Shown one piece after another: positions 59,229 to 64,000 of a DNA stretch of 64,000 nucleotides (positions are counted from its first letter, which is position 1; every line of letters starts with the position of its first letter). Origin of the DNA: Cepaea nemoralis (lineage: Eukaryota; Mollusca; Gastropoda; Stylommatophora; Helicidae). The notes beneath the pieces are model-generated. The model made no database searches. It saw only the letters and a program-made list of their open reading frames with translations, and was not told the DNA's origin. The stretch spans positions 81,001 to 145,000 of the forward strand of contig JACEFZ010017413.1 in NCBI GenBank assembly GCA_014155875.1, read 5' to 3'. A program made the translations under genes and the position numbers.

Positions 59229-60730
59229 ATGTTAGGCTGGGTCGACTTGGGAGGTCAGGTAAGTGACAACAGGTCCACTGGGTTGTGATCATTAGTTATG
59301 AAAGCTGAATGTGTACAATCCGTTATGACTGCAGGAATTGTATAAACAGTCATGAGTGACAGAATTGCACAGTCAATCATAAAATTTAGAGTTCAACAAT
59401 TAGATGTGACAGCTTGAATTCTTCAAACGCTTTCGGCTTCCCCCACATCATAATACCTCGTATAAAGCAGAAATCTCATTGATGTGATGTATCTTACAAA
59501 CAAAAGTTGCAGGACGCTGCTGTCACTTTTATGTTCAGTAGTTTGCCATAGATTTCTAACTGAGATGTCAGCGTCTAAGAGCAACTTATTACCGGTGTAG
59601 GTGTTGAAACGCAGACCCCACCATCAGCGCAGGGAAGTGTAAGATAGAGCGCTCCTATCCATCCACAAACGTCATCGTGATATATAGATTGATAAAAAAA
59701 AATGATCAGCTATTCATGCATGCATTGAACATGCGTGTACAAACTATTCCTTGTTTCTCTCCCACAGGATGAGAAAACGCTACTGAGCCTGCTCTTAATG
59801 GGGAAAACAGGTCATGGGAAAAGTTCTCTTGGCAACTGTATTCTTGGATGTGTGTCCTTTAAAGTCGGCATTGACACCACTGTCACAAACAGCGGAGGTC
59901 TTGTGTGGCATACTCTGATTTTGAGAGCTTGTTCACTTAAGGTAGTTGATGGACCAGGTCTTGAAGACACAAATCTCAGCAAGCTTGAGGAAACAGAAAG
60001 AGCAATACGCAATATGAATATAGCACTGACGATGTGTTCTACGGGGGTTGATGCCTTCCTCTTTGTCTTCAAATTTGGTGACTAGATTCACATCAGAAGA
60101 AGTTTCCGCGCTTGGAACTCTAAAGGCAATTTTTGGCAAGGAATTACTTAAAGCACGCCATTGTTGTCCTCACATAGCGGGGATACGTTTGACTCGGAAG
60201 AGGTGACTTTTGATAATTGGTGTAAGAGACAGACAGGTCCATTTAGAGAGTTGTATAAAGCATGCAATAGAAGATGTCTTTTGTTTAATAATAAGGAGAA
60301 GGACAAAGAGAAACAAATCAAACAAAGAGAACAATTAACAGAACTTGTATACGATCTGAAGCGTCGTCATGCGTGCTACACAGCTGACTGCTTCAAGCGG
60401 GCTGCATCTGAACGTCAGAAGTTGATAACAACATTGAAAGCGCCAATACTGAAAGAAGAAATTCAAAAGCATACTGGGATTCTGTCTTCAAAGATAGAGA
60501 TATATGGTAAAAGGCCAAGCGATATGCTAAGGAAAGAGATTGAGAGAGCCATTCGCAAACTGAAGCATGAAATAAAAGCGGAAGACAAAGGTCGCGGTTT
60601 ACTGAAAGATTTGATGAAGGCTGTTGAGGATGTTGAGAGAAATCTCCACGACACAGCTGAACTGAGAAAGCTGTCTGCAAGGCTGGAGGAAACCAGAAAA
60701 GCAGTAACGATATGGAATCGAAATGTCTAA
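59229..60730 (+). pseudogene. GIMAP/AIG1-like GTPase, copy 2 (three 1-bp insertions)
   Basis: Same structure as copy 1: exon 1 at 59229-59258 with donor CAG|GTAAGT (full consensus), intron 59259-59767, and exon 2 from 59768 after TTTCTCTCCCACAG. The P-loop GKTGHGKS and DGPG motifs are intact. Relative to copy 1 there are three single-base insertions at about 60081, 60143 and 60177. The first creates FGD-stop at 60082-60084; together they restore the frame, which is then open to 60730. The region between them corresponds to the segment up to the THGD motif. NNK and the coiled-coil region are preserved. The copy ends IWNRNV and lacks the hydrophobic tail of copy 1. It is either a recent pseudogene or an intact gene with sequencing errors. 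Confidence 0.8.
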
Positions 60731-61222
60731 TGCATTATTAACTCGTGATCCTAGTGGAACTGTACAAATTAAAGATTGAGAACACAGCGTAAACCAAAAT
60801 GACCGACATGAAATCCAACATGTCGACCTCGGTCCTGGCATCAGATGCTACATAAAAACTGAATATTAAATATGAGATAATATCCTCGTGTCCATAACTG
60901 TGTAGAATTATTAGAGAACAAAATGCATACACTGACTGAATTATTAATTACAAAAAAAATGCCTGGAAGATACACGAATAGAAGGATCGTAACTGAACAT
61001 ACAGACAATATTAATAGATGAGAAGAATACTTCAGCGAAATAACTATAAATAGTGATGGTCAAGATAACAATGCAAATAATGAAATAACACATTAGAAAG
61101 AACCAGAACAAATACTTGATGAAGTCCATTGTACATTAGACGACCTCAATAAATGGAAATAATCAGGATGTGGTAATATCACAGCAGAGTTTATCAAAGC
61201 TGGCAGAGAACACAGTGTGGAA
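60731..61222 (+). other. Downstream flank shared with GIMAP copy 1
   Basis: Collinear with 5897-6429. It runs without interruption into the RTE fragment, showing the state before the mariner inserted in copy 1. Confidence 0.65.
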
Positions 61223-62030
61223 ATATATCATGCCTAATCTAAACAGATATAAGAAATATAAATATGGACAAAGGATGTGGATGAGAACAATACTGTCCTA
61301 ATACAACATGAAATTATGATTATGTCTTATTAAGTCACGCAAGCAAAACTGTATTCAAAATAATCATGAGAAGAATCATTGAAACAATAGAAGAAAAAAT
61401 AATTATAGTACAAGCTGGATTTAGGCGAAATAGTGGAAACATATTTAACACGTGGACAACTGTAGGAAAAGCAGAAAATACAATATGGATCTGTACTTTT
61501 GCTTTAAAGATTACTCAAAACCATTTGAATGTGTGCAGCAAAGCATTTTGATACAGTTTGAACAAATCAGTTTCTCTCTACACCACATACACATCATACA
61601 CACTCTACAATAGGCGGCAGTGAGACTATGTGATGATACATCAGATTGATATGCATATAGAAAAAGGCATTACATACAGTTGCATGTTGTTCTCTTAGAT
61701 TAGATGATACCTTTTTAAGCGGGTGAATAGTAAAAATTGGAACTTTCATGCTCTGACAACACAGTAGTATCATCAAGGACATAAATGAGAACTGAGAAGC
61801 CAAGCCAATGCAAGAACACAGTGACAAACATAAATCACATCTCAGTGGCAAAAACAACAGTAATGGCAACCGATGAAACAAGTATTACAAAAGCTATATT
61901 TAAGAAAGGAGAGAGATTACAGAAAGTGAAAAGTTGTGTAAATCTAGGTTCTCTGCTGACGGACGATGGAAACGTAATGACAGAAATTAAAAGATAAACA
62001 ACACTGCAATACAAACATTAAACAATAAAA
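61223..62030 (+). pseudogene. Old RTE-type reverse-transcriptase fragment (GIMAP copy 2 side)
   Basis: Paralogous to 18918-19650: IIMRRIIETIEEKIIIVQAGFR near 61350 and KVKSCVNLGSLLTDDGNVMTE near 61930. Stops between the blocks. Confidence 0.65.
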
Positions 62031-62454
62031 TTAACACAAAGTAATGCAGCTTTACAGAACACAATTACGGAAAACACAGGACGTTGTGGTGACTAGCCTT
62101 CATCAGTAAACAAATACATACAAATAACGCATCATATTATTACGGTGATGACCCTCCTGTGACTACATTAAGGCATGAGAATGGGATGAAAAGAATGAAA
62201 AGATGTGAAAAAATGACTACATTGAAGAAAAAATTTAAAATGTTCAAAAACTATTCCTACTTATCTCAGGATCCCAGGCTGTGATACTAACATGAATTTC
62301 ACCTTTGTATCCCAGTCTGTGATACTAACATGAATTTCACCTTTGTATTCTTAAAAAGACAAGCGTTGGATCTGTGGTGTCATGGGCACCAGGCTAGGGG
62401 ATCGGTTTGGTTTAAAAAATCAGTTGAAAGTCACACAATTTTGCAGTATTTCAA
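62031..62454. other. Non-coding stretch with a short direct repeat
   Basis: CTGTGATACTAACATGAATT followed by TCACCTTTGTAT occurs twice in tandem (62279 and 62316). No gene seen. Confidence 0.5.
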
Positions 62455-62930
62455 AGCTCAATCTTCATTCGCTGCTATCTGTATTTACGTTGTCGTCAGT
62501 AACAGCTTTCATCATGGCAAATGTGTGTGCAATCTGCTTGATACAGTCGTACCCTTTTTGTAACGGCGAAGTTCACAATGTAGTCTGGTTTCTTGCAGAA
62601 CAGACCATCTGGAAACTGGTTACAAAAATAACTAGGTCAATAAAATTCTGCATCACGTGTAAATGTTTGAGACATTCACTGTGACACTTATATCTTTATT
62701 TCGAAACCTTTAGTCACAATGACAATAATAAAAGCAACAATTATAACAATAATAATAATAATTCTTTTAGTCTTGTTGTTATTGTTGTTGTTCTTGTTGT
62801 TGCTGTTGTTGAACTGATTGTTGCAACATCCGTAGCGTTTTCAGTAGAAGAGTATAGTGAATTTCACAGCATGTCCCTGGAAATATAATCATTCATTAAG
62901 TCAATTAGTCCGAAGACAGGTGATGAAAAT
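62455..62930 (+). repeat. Non-coding block shared with 29283-29850
   Basis: Collinear with the block following LINE A; it contains a short interrupted TTG run and leads directly into the 52-bp satellite. Confidence 0.7.
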
Positions 62931-64000
62931 ATATGATCATATCCATCCACTGTCTCCTATTCTGATCATTAGATTAGTCAATATATGATCATGTCCATCC
63001 ACTGTCTCCTATTCTGATCATTAGATTAGTCAATATGTCATCACGTCCATCGACTGTCTCCTATTCCGATCATTAGATTAGTCAATACATGATCCTGTCC
63101 ATCGACTGCCTCCTATTCTGATCATTAGATTAGTCAATACATGATCATGTCCATCCACTGCCTCCTATTCTGATCATTAGATTAGTCAATACATGATCAT
63201 GTCCATCCACTGCCTCCTATTCTGATCATTAGATTAGTCAATACATGATCATGTCCATCCACTGCCTCCTATTCTGATCATTAGATTAGTCAATACATGA
63301 TCATGTCCATCCACTGCCTCCTATTCTGATCATTAGATTAGTCAATACATGATCATGTCCATCCACTGCCTCCTATTCTGATCATTAGATTAGTCAATAC
63401 ATGATCATGTCCATCCACTGCCTCCTATTCTGATCATTAGATTAGTCAATATGTCATCACGTCCATCGACTGTCTCCTATTCCGATCATTAGATTAGTGA
63501 ATACATGATCCTGTCCATCGACTGCCTCCTATTCTGATCATTAGATTAGTCAATACATGATCATGTCCATCCACTGCCTCCTATTCTGATCATTAGATTA
63601 GTCAATACATGATCATGTCCATCCACTGCCTCCTATTCTGATCATTAGATTAGTCAATACATGATCATGTCCATCCACTGCCTCCTATTCTGATCATTAG
63701 ATTAGTCAATATGTCATCACGTCCATCGACTGTCTCCTATTCTGATCATTAGATTAGTCAATATATGATCATGCCTGCCTCCTATTCTGATCATTAGATT
63801 AGTCAATATATGATCATGCCCATCGACTGCCGCCTATTCTGATCATTAGATTAGTCAATATGTCATCACGTCCATCGACTATCTCCTATTCTTATCATTA
63901 GATTAGTCAATATATGATCATGTCCATCCACTGCCCCCTATTCTGATCATTAGATTAGTCAATATATGATCATGCCCATCGACTGCCCCCTATTCTGATC
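62931..64000. repeat. 52-bp satellite array, about 20 copies, continuing past the window
   Basis: The unit contains ATCATTAGATTAGTCAATAC and CCATCCACTGCCTCCTATTC. Variant units with ATGTCATCACGTCCATCGAC recur at 63035, 63451 (416 bp = 8 units) and 63711 (260 bp = 5 units), indicating higher-order amplification. One shortened unit lies at about 63760. Confidence 0.95.

Noticed and set aside
62931..64000. CRISPR-like array
   Set aside because: Units are contiguous 52-bp tandem repeats without unique spacers, and the window is clearly animal DNA.

Overview
This window looks like intergenic, transposon-dense DNA from a lophotrochozoan animal, most likely a gastropod mollusc. That assignment is inferred from AIG1/GIMAP-type GTPase genes, RTE-, I- and Jockey-type LINEs, tRNA-derived SINEs, mariner, hAT and Helitron elements, and long micro- and minisatellites. 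Almost every recognisable protein belongs to a mobile element, and most are broken. The only host genes I recognise are two paralogous GIMAP-like genes on the + strand, at 4060-5896 and 59229-60730.

Layout. At 1-2063 (minus) lies an LTR-retrotransposon end: Gag, a tRNA-Leu primer site and a probable LTR. A 53-bp minisatellite (2475-3935) leads into GIMAP copy 1, which has a 10-codon first exon, a 790-bp intron and a 1-kb second exon. From 6430 to 18917 a mariner-like element has been inflated to 12.5 kb by nested insertions: a SINE, a LINE ORF1 remnant, a Helitron, and a Jockey/I-type LINE whose 3' half is tandemly duplicated. From 18918 to 29270 there are RTE LINE remains, one interrupted by a second LINE, which is itself interrupted at its reverse-transcriptase active-site codons by a Helitron. 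From 29283 to 34357 there are simple repeats, SINEs and an RTE 3' end. At 34547-39279 a 1,317-bp piece of LINE reverse transcriptase is repeated in tandem about 3.6 times in one reading frame, followed by the LINE C-terminus. A hAT pseudo-element (41391-43882), a CR1/L2-like 3' end and a perfect 80-bp inverted repeat follow. At 46613-50218 there is one apparently intact LINE ORF of 1,201 aa with endonuclease, reverse transcriptase and RNase H. From 50.2 to 58.2 kb there are minisatellites, SINEs and LINE ends. GIMAP copy 2 follows, with its own upstream 53-bp minisatellite, and the window closes in a 52-bp satellite array.

The two GIMAP loci are the ends of a collinear segmental duplication (about 2475-29910 versus 58250-62985). 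Each holds, in order, the minisatellite, promoter, exon 1, exon 2, an RTE fragment, a shared non-coding block, a TTG run and the monomer of the 52-bp satellite. The compact second copy acts as a pre-insertion reference that shows which transposons entered copy 1 afterwards; for the mariner the empty site can be read directly.

Family names come from motifs read by eye. No database search was possible, so clade assignments of degenerate LINEs are provisional and boundaries without a target duplication are approximate.
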